A stretch of DNA of 64,000 bases from M3007 sp031425155 (GCA_031425155.1 JANPIV010000072.1:4788-68787); one strand, 5' to 3'; shown: positions 39,817-48,908, counted from the first letter of the stretch. Notes: generated by a model from the letters alone, not told the origin. Numbers and translations are program-made.

Positions 39817-42351
39817 TTATTCTTCGGTAGCCTCTGTTTCTACCGTTGCACCGTCCTGTGTGGCGCCGTCTTCTTCTGTTGGCATGATCGGCATTTCTTC
39901 TTCCGGTGCCGAAGCCACCACTGTTACATCCGCAATGCTGTCGCTATCGTCCAGGCGCATGAGTTTCACCCCTTGCGTCGCGCGGCCAATCACCCGAAGT
40001 TCGGAAGCAGCCGTGCGGATCGTCACCCCGGAAGTCGTGGTAATCATCAGATCGTCGGCATCCGTCACCGATTTTATGGCTACCAAATAGCCGGTTTTAG
40101 CGGTTAACTGGATGGTTTTCACGCCTTTACCTCCCCGTGATTGGGTGCGGTAATCTTCCAAAGCCGAACGTTTGCCCATGCCTTTTTGCGAGACAACCAG
40201 GATGCCAGTGGTCGTATCGCCGGGCTCTACGCAGACCATACCGACTACCGTATCCACGCCGTCATCGGGCACCTGAATGCCCCGTACACCGGCAGCATTG
40301 CGGCCCATCGAACGCACATCGCTTTCGTTGAAACGAATCGCCCGGCCGCTCTGTACCGCCAAGATAATTTCGTTTTGGCCGTTGGTCAGTTTGGCTTCGA
40401 TGAGCGCGTCACCTTCGTTGATCGTAATGGCATTCACGCCGCCTTGCCGTGGGCGCGAGTATTCTTCCAGTAACGTCTTCTTGATCTGTCCTCGGCGGGT
40501 GCAGAACATGATATAGTTATTATTAATAAACTCTTCGTCCTGTAATTTTTTTACTACAATATAGGCGCGGACCTTATCCTCTTTGGGAATGTTCAGCAAA
40601 TTCTGGATCACCCGGCCCGCCGTGGCTTTGGCCCCTTCAGGAATTTCATACACTTTCAACCAAAAACAACGGCCACTTTCCGTGAAAAGCAGCAACGTAT
40701 TGTGGTTGGTCGCGGTGAACATGTGCTCTACAAAATCCTCGTCGCGCGTACGTACGCCCTGTGCGCCCCGGCCACCCCGCCCTTGGGCACGGTACTCCGA
40801 AATGGGGGTGCGTTTGATATAACCGGCATGACTGATCGTGATCACAACTTCCTCATTCTCAATCAGATCCTCGATGCTGATGTCGGCCTCATTGGGCTCA
40901 ATGGCGGTGCGGCGTTTGTCGTTGAAACGTTCCACAATTTCGGCTAACTCCGTTTTGATAATGCCACGACGCAGCCCTTCATCGGCCAGAATGGCCTGGT
41001 ATTCAGCAATGCGTTTTTGCAATTCATCGTACTCGGCCCGCACTTTATCGCGCTCCAGACCGGTGAGTTGTTGCAGGCGCATGGCCAGAATGGCGCGGGA
41101 TTGCAATTCAGACAAACCGAACGTGCTCATCAGGCCATTGCGGGCTTCTTCGGCATCGTTGGAGGCGCGGATCAGCTTGATGACCTCGTCCAAATGATCG
41201 AGCGCGATGAGCAAACCTTCCAGAATGTGGGCGCGTTCCTCGGCTTTGCGCAGGTCATATTGGGTGCGCCGGACGATGACTTCCAGGCGGAATTTGATAA
41301 ACTCTTCAATCAGGTCCTTCAAATTCAGTACCCGTGGGCGGCCATTGACCAGGGCAATATTATTAATGCCGTAACTCGTCTGCAAGGGCGTCAACTTGAA
41401 CAACATGCTCAAAATGACATTCGCCGCCGCGTCGCGTTTGATCTCAATGACTACCCGAACGCCTTCGCGGTTCGATTCATCGCGTACGTCGGAGATACCC
41501 AGCACCTTTTTCTCGTTGACCAGTTCCGCGATTTTGGCGACCAACATTGCTTTGTTGACCTGATACGGAATCTCGGTAATGATGATGGCTTCGCGTCCCT
41601 TGTCGTCGGTTTCGATCTCCGTTTTAGCCCGCACTACCACGCGTCCGCGTCCAGTACGGAACCCTTCGCGCACCCCGGACAGGCCATAGATGATACCACC
41701 GGTGGGGAAGTCGGGAGCGAGCACGTGCTCCATTAACTCATCAATCGTAATCTCCGGATTGTCAATGGTGGCAACAATAGCGGAGCAAACCTCGCCGAGG
41801 TGGTGGGGCATCATGTTGGTCGCCATACCCACCGCAATACCGCTGGCGCCATTGATCAGCAGGTTCGGCAGTTTGCTGGGCATCACCGATGGTTCCTGCA
41901 AGGAATCGTCGAAATTCAACTGAAAATCAACGGTATCCTTATCAATATCGTCAATAATGGAGTCGGTGATGCGCCGAAAACGGGCCTCGGTATAACGCAT
42001 GGCCGCCGGACTATCACCGTCCATCGAGCCAAAGTTACCCTGACCGTCCACGAGTGGGTAGCGCAGGCTCCATTCCTGGGCCATACGCACCATCGTATCA
42101 TACACCGAGGAGTCGCCGTGCGGGTGGTATTTACCGAGCACTTCCCCGACGATACGCGCCGACTTTTTGTAAGGTTTGTTATAGCCCAAACCCAAATCCA
42201 TCATCCCGTACAGGACACGGCGGTGAACGGGTTTCAGGCCGTCGCGCACATCGGGCAGGGCCCGGCTGACAATGACGGACATCGAGTAGTCAATGTACGC
42301 CGTTTTGAGTTCGTCTTCAATGTTAATGGAAATAATCCGCGAGTCTTGCAT
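39817..42351 (-). CDS. gyrA: DNA gyrase subunit A
   Basis: An 844-residue type II topoisomerase subunit. The catalytic Tyr is Tyr120 in AAMRYTEARF, and the winged-helix part carries KYHPHGDSSVYDTMV. The positions that change in quinolone resistance are Ser81 and Asp85, the usual sensitive residues. The GyrA-box is QGRGGRG, after YRA, and the six-bladed C-terminal wrapping domain includes QSRGGKGVKTI. The last 35 residues form a very acidic tail (EEEMPIMPTEEDG). With GyrB it introduces negative supercoils. gyrB is not in the window, and the gene is transcribed alone. Confidence 0.95.
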   Translation of the reverse strand: MQDSRIISINIEDELKTAYIDYSMSVIVSRALPDVRDGLKPVHRRVLYGMMDLGLGYNKPYKKSARIVGEVLGKYHPHGDSSVYDTMVRMAQEWSLRYPLVDGQGNFGSMDGDSPAAMRYTEARFRRITDSIIDDIDKDTVDFQLNFDDSLQEPSVMPSKLPNLLINGASGIAVGMATNMMPHHLGEVCSAIVATIDNPEITIDELMEHVLAPDFPTGGIIYGLSGVREGFRTGRGRVVVRAKTEIETDDKGREAIIITEIPYQVNKAMLVAKIAELVNEKKVLGISDVRDESNREGVRVVIEIKRDAAANVILSMLFKLTPLQTSYGINNIALVNGRPRVLNLKDLIEEFIKFRLEVIVRRTQYDLRKAEERAHILEGLLIALDHLDEVIKLIRASNDAEEARNGLMSTFGLSELQSRAILAMRLQQLTGLERDKVRAEYDELQKRIAEYQAILADEGLRRGIIKTELAEIVERFNDKRRTAIEPNEADISIEDLIENEEVVITISHAGYIKRTPISEYRAQGRGGRGAQGVRTRDEDFVEHMFTATNHNTLLLFTESGRCFWLKVYEIPEGAKATAGRVIQNLLNIPKEDKVRAYIVVKKLQDEEFINNNYIMFCTRRGQIKKTLLEEYSRPRQGGVNAITINEGDALIEAKLTNGQNEIILAVQSGRAIRFNESDVRSMGRNAAGVRGIQVPDDGVDTVVGMVCVEPGDTTTGILVVSQKGMGKRSALEDYRTQSRGGKGVKTIQLTAKTGYLVAIKSVTDADDLMITTTSGVTIRTAASELRVIGRATQGVKLMRLDDSDSIADVTVVASAPEEEMPIMPTEEDGATQDGATVETEATEE

Positions 42352-42716
42352 ACACGTTATTCGAATGACAGAGTGCAGGCCACGGCCAGCATAAGCGGGA
42401 AGTGGCGGGTAAAGATGGACGGTTTTTTTGATTGGTTAATTTGTGAAAAAAATGGGTTTCGCACGCCGTCAACCGTCCACCGATTCGGGTGCGCGAAGGT
42501 ACGAAAAGATATGGGTTTTTGCACCTGTTTTGTTTACTTTTTAAGGCATTTTTGACAGAAACTTTATTAATGTCTTAACCACGCCTTAACCCCTCTTAAC
42601 CATCATCTGCCCCCAACTTTGTCCCAGAAAGTTTCACCACACCAATCTGGCTTATTGAGCAGAATCGTTGACCTAGACTATTGTTTTTCAAACTGTTTCA
42701 CCATTCATTTTCAACG
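42352..42716. other. Divergent intergenic region upstream of gyrA and barrel protein gene
   Basis: 365 bp without a gene. On the minus strand, TACCTTCG (42501-42494) is one base off the TAnnTTTG box and may serve gyrA with a leader of about 135 nt; no good TTG is found at the right spacing. The plus-strand side (42560-42640) has CTTAACC-type direct repeats and CAACTTTG, a weak -7 candidate for the barrel gene. Confidence 0.35.
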
Positions 42717-43466
42717 ATGAAGACCACTAAGCAAATTCTGTTCGCTGCTTTCATAGCCGTATTATCCACTGCCGCCGCCCAGGCCCAAATCGCTTTGGGA
42801 TTAAAAGTCGGCAGCAACTTCGGTACCGTCCACACCACCGAAACGCTGGACAAACTCACTCCTGATTTCAAATATGCTCCGGGCTGGACCGTTGGTGGGG
42901 TCGCCGAGATCAATTTCGGTAAATACTTCGCCCTGCAACCGGAGGTCAACTGGATGCAAAAAGGCTTCCGTTTCGACGAAAACTTCGATATTCCGGTCGG
43001 CAAAGTCAATATTCCAGCGGGTGCCGAGGCCACCGTACGCACCAATTATATAGAAGTGCCGCTGCTGGCCAAACTCAAACTTGGCAACGACCGGGTGCAA
43101 GCCTACGCCGTACTTGGCCCTTCTTTTGGCTACGGACTGAATGGCAAAATCATCACCCGCACCCGCCTGTTGTTTGAACTGGACCCGATCAATACCAACC
43201 TGAATTTCGATCAGATCAATTATGAGCGTTTTGATGTGTCGGGCACCGGCGGCCTGGGGGTGCAGTTCAATTTCAATGGGGTGAAAGTCTTCGCCGATGC
43301 ACGTTACACCCACGGTTTTACGGAGTTGTACAATTTTCCGGTCGTGAATGAGCAAATCAAAAATCGTGGTTTTGCAATCAGCACGGGCGTAGCTTTTGAT
43401 CTGGGTTCTACCAAACCAACCAAAAAACATCCGCCGGTTCGCCGTCCTTTGCCAAGAACTAAGTAA
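42717..43466 (+). CDS. Outer-membrane beta-barrel protein (porin-family, PorT-like fold)
   Basis: A protein of 249 residues from the ATG at 42717 (signal MKTTKQILFAAFIAVLSTAAAQAQ). The mature part has alternating amphipathic strands typical of the eight-stranded OMP_b-brl_2 family: IALGLKVGSNFGTVHT, GWTVGGVAEINFGKYFALQPEVNWMQKGF, YIEVPLLAKLKLG, AYAVLGPSFGYGLNG and VFADARYTHGFTELY. The C-terminus is unusual, with a His/Pro/Arg/Lys-rich tail (KKHPPVRRPLPRTK) after the last strand. The function is unknown; it is a surface or structural porin-like protein. Confidence 0.8.
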   Translation: MKTTKQILFAAFIAVLSTAAAQAQIALGLKVGSNFGTVHTTETLDKLTPDFKYAPGWTVGGVAEINFGKYFALQPEVNWMQKGFRFDENFDIPVGKVNIPAGAEATVRTNYIEVPLLAKLKLGNDRVQAYAVLGPSFGYGLNGKIITRTRLLFELDPINTNLNFDQINYERFDVSGTGGLGVQFNFNGVKVFADARYTHGFTELYNFPVVNEQIKNRGFAISTGVAFDLGSTKPTKKHPPVRRPLPRTK

Positions 43467-43586
43467 TCTCCAAAACACAGTGCGAAATCCGGTGTTCTTA
43501 GCACCGGCAATGGGCAGATGGCTTCGGCGGTCTGCCTTTTTTATATTAATGGCCACTACCACGTCCGTTTTTCCGTTGATAAATAT

Positions 43587-45230
43587 ATGAAAAAAAGCCT
43601 GCTCCTGCTCTGCTGCGTCCTTTCCATTGGTCTGGCGGCGGCACAAAAACCGCCCAGGATCAATAAGTACTGGGTAGAATTTGCCGACAAGAACGATTCC
43701 CCATACTGCACTTGCCGCCCGGCGGAATTCCTGACGCTGCAAGCCCTCGAACGCCGTACCCAGGCCGGTATTGAGGTAGTGGAAAATGATCTGCCGGTCA
43801 ATCCTGCTTACCTTAAACAATTGATTACCAAGGGAGTGGAATTGCACAACACGTCGCGCTGGCTGAATGCCGCTACCGTCATGGCTGATTCGGCGACGGC
43901 GGCGCAATTTCAGCGTTTGCCTTTTGTGAAAAACGTGCAGTACCTCGGCCCGCATCTGCGGTATCGTAATCCGCAGAATCGCCCGGCCAAAAAGCGCATA
44001 CCGACCACTAAGTACCCGCAACCGGGCGGCACGGCCAATCCGCTGGGCTATGCGGGCCGGCAAAACAGCGTGCTCAATATGTATCCATTGTACGCTGCCG
44101 GGGTGCGGGGAGCGGGTATTCGCGTGGCCGTGATGGATGGGGGATTTACCAATACCGATACGATTCCGCTGTTTGACAGCATTGCGCTGCAAGGTCGGCT
44201 GGTGGTGGGCCGCGACTTTGTAGAACGGGACAATGCGCTGTTTGAAAGCGCACAACATGGCACCTCGGTGCTGTCGGTGATGGCGGGCAATCTGCCCGGT
44301 TACTTCATCGGCACCGCGCCGGATGCGACGTATTTTTTGCTGAAAACAGAGGATACCGGCGGGGAATACCCGGTGGAAGAGGCCAACTGGATCGCCGGTG
44401 CGGAATGGGCGGATAGTGTCGGTGCGCAGATAATCAATGCCTCACTGGGCTACACGAGTTTTTCAGATACTACGCTGAGTCACAAATATTTACAACTGAA
44501 TGGACGTACTGCTATCGGGTCGCGCGGGGCCACTATTGCGGCGACCAAAGGCATGATTATTTGCAACAGCGCGGGCAATGAAGGCGATGGCACCTGGCAT
44601 TATATCGGCGTACCAGCCGATGCACCGGGTGTAGTGGCGGTCGGCGCGGTGGACTATACGGGCAAACGGGCAGATTTCAGTTCCTTCGGCCCTACCTCCG
44701 ATGGCCGTATCAAACCCGAACTCGTCTCGCCCGGCGAGCAGGTGGTTACGGCGGGCAATGTCGGCATTGACCTGGGGATGGCCAGTGGTACTTCGGTGGC
44801 TTCGCCCATGCTGGTGGGGGCTTTGGCTTCCTTGTGGAGTGCCTATCCGCACAAGACAGGTGCGGAAATTCTGGATGCCGTGTTTGCCTCGGCCGATCAG
44901 GCCCGCCGCCCGGATAATGCACGCGGTTACGGCTTGCCAGACATGACCGAAGCCTGGTTACAATTAGGCGGTTTTGTGAGCGGACACTCTACATTTTCTT
45001 TTGACCGGAATAATGGAGAATTAACTTTGCTAACTGCCAGTACTACTGGAAATATTAGTACCGTTGAATTAAGGAATCTGCTGGGTCAGTCAGTTGGAGA
45101 TTTCCCGGCTACTTGTAGTAAAAATAGTATTTCTACTTTAAAAATTAGTGGATTGGCACAAGTGTCTGCTGGTAACTATCAGATTATTTTGCCCGAAGGG
45201 GAGCGTCTGATGGTGGTATTGTGGAAATAA
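43587..45230 (+). CDS. Subtilisin-like serine protease (S8) with T9SS-type C-terminus
   Basis: A protein of 547 residues from the ATG at 43587 (signal MKKSLLLLCCVLSIGLAAAQ). An N-terminal propeptide-like part (about 21-165) precedes the catalytic domain. The catalytic domain has Asp184 in RVAVMDGGF, His224 in SAQHGTSVLSVMAG, the oxyanion Asn331 in ICNSAGNEGDG, and Ser403 in GTSVASPM. The last 80 residues (SFDRNNGELTLLT; VELRNLLGQSV; VSAGNYQIIL) form a degenerate T9SS sorting domain. The DNA encoding them (about 44990-45200) is much more AT-rich than the protease part, so the tail may have another origin. It should be a secreted or surface protease. Confidence 0.88.
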   Translation: MKKSLLLLCCVLSIGLAAAQKPPRINKYWVEFADKNDSPYCTCRPAEFLTLQALERRTQAGIEVVENDLPVNPAYLKQLITKGVELHNTSRWLNAATVMADSATAAQFQRLPFVKNVQYLGPHLRYRNPQNRPAKKRIPTTKYPQPGGTANPLGYAGRQNSVLNMYPLYAAGVRGAGIRVAVMDGGFTNTDTIPLFDSIALQGRLVVGRDFVERDNALFESAQHGTSVLSVMAGNLPGYFIGTAPDATYFLLKTEDTGGEYPVEEANWIAGAEWADSVGAQIINASLGYTSFSDTTLSHKYLQLNGRTAIGSRGATIAATKGMIICNSAGNEGDGTWHYIGVPADAPGVVAVGAVDYTGKRADFSSFGPTSDGRIKPELVSPGEQVVTAGNVGIDLGMASGTSVASPMLVGALASLWSAYPHKTGAEILDAVFASADQARRPDNARGYGLPDMTEAWLQLGGFVSGHSTFSFDRNNGELTLLTASTTGNISTVELRNLLGQSVGDFPATCSKNSISTLKISGLAQVSAGNYQIILPEGERLMVVLWK

Positions 45231-45260
45231 GTATAGTAAAAATTAAGGGCGCATTTTTAA

Positions 45261-45325
45261 AATGTTGTTGACTAATAGAAGTGACACTTTTCAAAAAAGT
45301 GTCACTTCTATTAGTCAACAACATT
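45261..45325. terminator. 31-bp perfect hairpin between convergent protease gene and pgk
   Basis: The arms 45261-45291 and 45295-45325 are perfectly complementary over 31 bp, starting AATGTTGTTGACTAATAG, around a 3-nt loop (CAA). The right arm ends on the first base of the pgk stop codon. It lies between convergent genes, so it can stop transcription from both sides. Length and perfection exceed a normal intrinsic terminator. Confidence 0.8.
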
Positions 45326-46527
45326 TAACCCGTAATCGCCTTGATTCCCGGCAACTCTTTGCCCTCCAAAAATTCCAGCATAGCACCACCGCCAGTACTC
45401 ACGAAACTGACCTTTTTGGCTAATTTCAACTGATTGACTGCTGCAACGGAATCACCGCCGCCGACCATCGTGAAAGCCCCTTTTTTGGTGGCTGCGGCAC
45501 AAGCTTTGGCGACCACTTTGGTGCCTTCGGCAAAAGCGGGCATTTCAAAAACCCCCATCGGGCCATTCCAGATAATAGTCTGACTTTTTTTGATCACGCC
45601 AGCGAACTGACGCGCTGCCGCCGGACCAATATCGAGGCCCATCCAACCATCAGGAATTTGGTTGCTGGGATGTACTTCTACCTTCGCATCGGCGGCAAAT
45701 TTATCGCCACAAACCGAGTCTTTCGGCAGCAACACTTTCACACCTGCGGCTTTGGCTTTTTTCAAAAATTCCAGGGCGGTTTTCAATTTGTCGGCTTCCA
45801 CGAGGGAGTTGCCGACGGCTCCTTTTTTCGCCATAAAGAAGGTGTAGGCCATCGCTCCACCGATCAGGATGTTGTCGGCATAGTCGAGGAATTTTTCCAG
45901 CAACATGATTTTATCGCTCACTTTGGAGCCGCCGGTGACACACGTGACGGGCTTGGCTGGCTCGTGGATCACACGTTTGGCATTCTCGATTTCGCGCTCC
46001 ATCAGGAAGCCGAAAGTCTTGTGGGCCTTATCGAAATAATTGGCTACCACGGTTGTGCTGGCGTGGGCACGGTGAGCGGTCCCGAAAGCGTCATTCACAT
46101 AAATATCGCCCAAAGCGGCCAATTTTTTGGCAAATTCTGCATCCCCTTTTTCTTCTTCGGGGTAGAAACGGGTGTTTTCCAGCAGCAGCACTTCGCCTGG
46201 TTTCAGGGCTTTGGCTTTTTTTACGGCCATTTTCCCTACCGTGTCTTCGGCGAAATACACCTTGGTTTTTAGTTTCTTTTTGAGGTATTTCACCAGGTGC
46301 TGGAGCGTAAATTTCTCCCGGTTGATGCTGCCATCGGGATTCAATTTATCCAGTGGACGACCGAGGTGCGACATCAGAATGACCGAACCGCCCTGGGTCA
46401 GAATATGCTGAATCGTGGGCAGTGCCTCGCGGATGCGGGTGTCGTCGGTGATGTTGTATTGCTTGTCCAGCGGTACGTTGAAGTCCACCCGGACGAGGGC
46501 TTTTTTATCTTTAAAATTGAGAGTCAT
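45325..46527 (-). CDS. pgk: Phosphoglycerate kinase
   Basis: A 400-residue glycolytic enzyme that transfers phosphate between 1,3-bisphosphoglycerate and ADP. N-terminal substrate motifs are VRVDFNVPLD and HLGRPLDKLNPDG. KPVTCVTGGSKVSDKI and the C-terminal nucleotide loop FTMVGGGDSVAAVNQL are family signatures. GGGAMLEFLEGKELPG closes the protein. Full length with an ATG at 46527. It is read with gapA, but a nuclease-like gene separates the two. It is cytosolic. Confidence 0.96.
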   Translation of the reverse strand: MTLNFKDKKALVRVDFNVPLDKQYNITDDTRIREALPTIQHILTQGGSVILMSHLGRPLDKLNPDGSINREKFTLQHLVKYLKKKLKTKVYFAEDTVGKMAVKKAKALKPGEVLLLENTRFYPEEEKGDAEFAKKLAALGDIYVNDAFGTAHRAHASTTVVANYFDKAHKTFGFLMEREIENAKRVIHEPAKPVTCVTGGSKVSDKIMLLEKFLDYADNILIGGAMAYTFFMAKKGAVGNSLVEADKLKTALEFLKKAKAAGVKVLLPKDSVCGDKFAADAKVEVHPSNQIPDGWMGLDIGPAAARQFAGVIKKSQTIIWNGPMGVFEMPAFAEGTKVVAKACAAATKKGAFTMVGGGDSVAAVNQLKLAKKVSFVSTGGGAMLEFLEGKELPGIKAITG

Positions 46528-46541
46528 GGTGTTGTGAAGAA

Positions 46542-47552
46542 CTATTTAAGATTTGAGCCGAAAACTTCGGAAAGCGTTTTTGCTTTTTTTATTTTTTCCA
46601 TACTAGTGTAACGCGGTGCTTGGGGTGCCAATCCTTTACCATCCAATTTTATAGGTTCGATCTTAGTAGCCTTATCCTTAAAATACAAAATATACTTATT
46701 CGTGTCTTTATACTTCTCAATGCGTGCAACCTCTGCAAAATGGGTTATCGCCGAAATAGGTGAAATTTGATAGGCAGCAATATATTTTATTCTATCAAGC
46801 ATTGAGGCCGAAATCCTAATTTGCCACCAAGCGTTTTTTTCAAGAAAAGCACTTTGGAAACCGTCCGCAGCAGCAGGAACAACTATTGTGTCAACATCTT
46901 CTGGGCTAACATCTAATTTAGGCCTTTCTATGAACTCCCGAACTTCATCATTGAATGGAGTAAATTTATGAATCTTTTTATCGCCAGAAATAGAGGTTTG
47001 AAACTCTATAATGTCAGTTTCCATTGTCAACTGACTCAGCACGTTCTCCAATTCAGATGAATTTCTGTCAATCAGTACAATAGCGGCTATTGGTTTATCG
47101 AAAATCAGCCATTCCAAAAAAGCATCAATATTTCGATGGCGGGCAAATTTCAGGCCTTCCTCAACGATTTGGTTTTTTTGCTCGTTACTTGTAATGTTAT
47201 CTAACAAAAACTGTTTTATCTTTCTACCACTTGCTTTATAGCCAATGGCAAATTTTAGCAATTGAGAACCAATATGTTTATATGGATCGTGTGAAGCAAG
47301 TTCATTCTCAATGATATATAATCGAGGCTCGCTAGCAAAAGAGAAATCAATTAGATAACCGTCAGGAATGCTTAATATGCTATCTCCGATACGCTTTTTA
47401 ATGTCAATATAAACAGTATTTGCTCCGAAAATGTGTAAACTATTCTCAATGATTTCTCGCTCGAAATCACTTTCTAATTTATACTCGTAGAAGAGAAAAT
47501 TGTCATTGCTAAAAAGTAATCGTTCCATTTGATAGTCATTTAAAAAAAACAT
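46542..47552 (-). CDS. PD-(D/E)XK-like hypothetical protein between gapA and pgk
   Basis: A protein of 336 residues from the ATG at 47552; the ATG at 47528 would remove eight residues and avoid starting inside the gapA terminator. Residues 61-90 (SIPDGYLIDFSFASEPRLYI then IENELASHDPYKHIGSQ) show an acidic pair and an E-x-E on consecutive strands, as in restriction-endonuclease-like folds. Asp64, Asp69, Glu82 and Glu84 are candidate ligands. The C-terminal half has a separate alpha/beta domain and a basic tail. No signal or membrane segment. It is markedly AT-rich and interrupts a glycolytic gene pair, which suggests acquisition. Nuclease function is not proven. Confidence 0.5.
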   Translation of the reverse strand: MFFLNDYQMERLLFSNDNFLFYEYKLESDFEREIIENSLHIFGANTVYIDIKKRIGDSILSIPDGYLIDFSFASEPRLYIIENELASHDPYKHIGSQLLKFAIGYKASGRKIKQFLLDNITSNEQKNQIVEEGLKFARHRNIDAFLEWLIFDKPIAAIVLIDRNSSELENVLSQLTMETDIIEFQTSISGDKKIHKFTPFNDEVREFIERPKLDVSPEDVDTIVVPAAADGFQSAFLEKNAWWQIRISASMLDRIKYIAAYQISPISAITHFAEVARIEKYKDTNKYILYFKDKATKIEPIKLDGKGLAPQAPRYTSMEKIKKAKTLSEVFGSNLK

Positions 47553-47589
47553 TGGACGCGAACCCCCTTAAGTCCAACGTCCAATGTTT
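47547..47589 (-). terminator. Terminator after gapA
   Basis: AAACATTGGACG pairs with CGTCCAATGTTT (12 bp, 19-nt loop). On the minus strand it is followed by a run of T residues (TTTTTTTTAAATG). It lies 20 bp after the gapA stop and overlaps the first codon of the nuclease-like gene, if the upstream start of that gene is used. Confidence 0.8.
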
Positions 47590-47609
47590 AGAAATCCAGT
47601 ATTGGTCAA

Positions 47610-48602
47610 TTATACCATTGCCGCCAGTTGCGCCAAACGCGCCGAGTAACCGGCTTCGTTGTCGTACCAGCCCACGATGCGGCAAGTGTTGCCATTCACC
47701 TGGGTCAGCGGTGCGTCGAAAATGCAGGAGTGGGTGTTGCGCACGATGTCGCTGGAGACGATTTCGTCGGTATTGTATTCCAGAATGCCTTTCAGGTGGC
47801 TATCGGCGGCGGCTTTGAAGGCAGCGTTGATTTCTTCTACGGTAGCAGTCTTTTTGATCGTACAAACGCAGTCCGTCAGCGAACCGGTGGCCACAGGTAC
47901 ACGCAGGGAGTGGGCGGCAATTTTGCCTTTCAAGTGCGGCAGCACGACCGTAACGGCTTTGGCAGCACCCGTGCCGGTGGGCACGATGTTCTGCGCAGCA
48001 GCGCGGGCACGACGCAGGTCTTTGTGTGGGCCGTCCTGCAAGTTTTGGTCGGCGGTATAAGCGTGGATGGTGTTCATGAAGAATTGCTCCACACCGAAAG
48101 CGGCATCCAGCACCATAATCATTGGCACCAGGCAGTTGGTCGTGCAGGAAGCATTAGAGATCACATGATCGGTATCTTTAATGTCTTTTTCGTTGGCACC
48201 GATCACGAAAGTAGGTACATCGTCGGCCTTGGGTGGCGCGGAAAGGACCACCCGTTTGGCACCCGCTTGCAGGTGAAGGCCGGCCTTTTCTTTATCCAAA
48301 AATATACCCGTGCATTCGAGCACCACGTCCACGCCCATGTCTTTCCAGGGCAGTTCGGCGGGGTTTTTCACCGCCAGGCAGGCGATGCGCTGACCATTCA
48401 CGGTGATGCTGTTTTCATCGTACGCCACAGTGCCGTCGAAGCGGCCATGCATGGTATCGTATTTCAACAGGTGGGCGAGGGTGTGATTATCCGTGAGATC
48501 GTTGATAGCCACTACTTCTACATCGCTGTTTTTCAACAAGTTACGAAAAGTGAGGCGACCGATGCGGCCAAAGCCATTGATGGCGATTCGTTTTTTTGAC
48601 AT
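47610..48602 (-). CDS. gapA: Glyceraldehyde-3-phosphate dehydrogenase, type I
   Basis: A protein of 330 residues from the ATG at 48602 (SKKRIAINGFGRIGRL, NAD-binding motif); an upstream in-frame start at 48656 is rejected. The catalytic Cys is in SNASCTTNCLVP, with the active-site His further on in the TIHAYTADQ region. The C-terminus WYDNEAGYSARLAQL is standard. It converts glyceraldehyde 3-phosphate to 1,3-bisphosphoglycerate, the substrate of pgk downstream. A strong promoter (48689-48716) lies about 80 nt upstream. Confidence 0.96.
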   Translation of the reverse strand: MSKKRIAINGFGRIGRLTFRNLLKNSDVEVVAINDLTDNHTLAHLLKYDTMHGRFDGTVAYDENSITVNGQRIACLAVKNPAELPWKDMGVDVVLECTGIFLDKEKAGLHLQAGAKRVVLSAPPKADDVPTFVIGANEKDIKDTDHVISNASCTTNCLVPMIMVLDAAFGVEQFFMNTIHAYTADQNLQDGPHKDLRRARAAAQNIVPTGTGAAKAVTVVLPHLKGKIAAHSLRVPVATGSLTDCVCTIKKTATVEEINAAFKAAADSHLKGILEYNTDEIVSSDIVRNTHSCIFDAPLTQVNGNTCRIVGWYDNEAGYSARLAQLAAMV

Positions 48603-48688
48603 AAGATTTTTTCCTGATTGTGATTGACGAATGAGTGAGTGAAGCAGTTTTTTCACAAAACGACCGGCACTATTTGCTAAAGGCGCCG

Positions 48689-48716
48689 CAAAGGTAAGTT
48701 ATTTAAGAAAAAGCAA
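48689..48716 (-). promoter_or_regulatory. gapA promoter
   Basis: On the minus strand, TTG (48716-48714), a 17-bp spacer and TACCTTTG (48696-48689) match the Bacteroidota consensus exactly. The leader would be about 80 nt. This is the best promoter match in the window. Confidence 0.65.
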
Positions 48717-48747
48717 GGCTCTTACAGCAAAATTCATCGTTTAAAAC

Positions 48748-48855
48748 AGGCCGTAGGGGTGCATTTCAAATCTTCGTTTTCGCCAAACCTGTAAGGTTTC
48801 AAAAAACCTTACAGGTTTAGATAGGTGCGAAAGTTTGAAATGCACCTGGCCGTAC
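48748..48855. repeat. Nested double inverted repeat
   Basis: The outer arms are GGTGCATTTCAAA (about 48758-48770) and TTTGAAATGCACC (48834-48846), extended on both sides by GGCCGT-like matches. The inner arms AAACCTGTAAGGTTT (48785-48799) and AAACCTTACAGGTTT (48804-48818) form a perfect 15-bp stem with a 4-nt loop. It could be an element remnant or a strong RNA structure; no gene lies in it. Confidence 0.7.
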
Positions 48856-48874
48856 TCGGAATAGTTGACGCAGA

Positions 48875-48908
48875 AAAACGCCCCGCGAAATGTTTCGCGA
48901 GGCGTTTT
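48875..48908 (-). terminator. Terminator after the second barrel gene
   Basis: AAAACGCCCCGCGAAA pairs with TTTCGCGAGGCGTTTT (16 bp; the single plus-strand mismatch is a G:U pair in the minus-strand RNA), with a 2-nt loop. It is 31 bp after the stop of the barrel gene. Confidence 0.85.
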
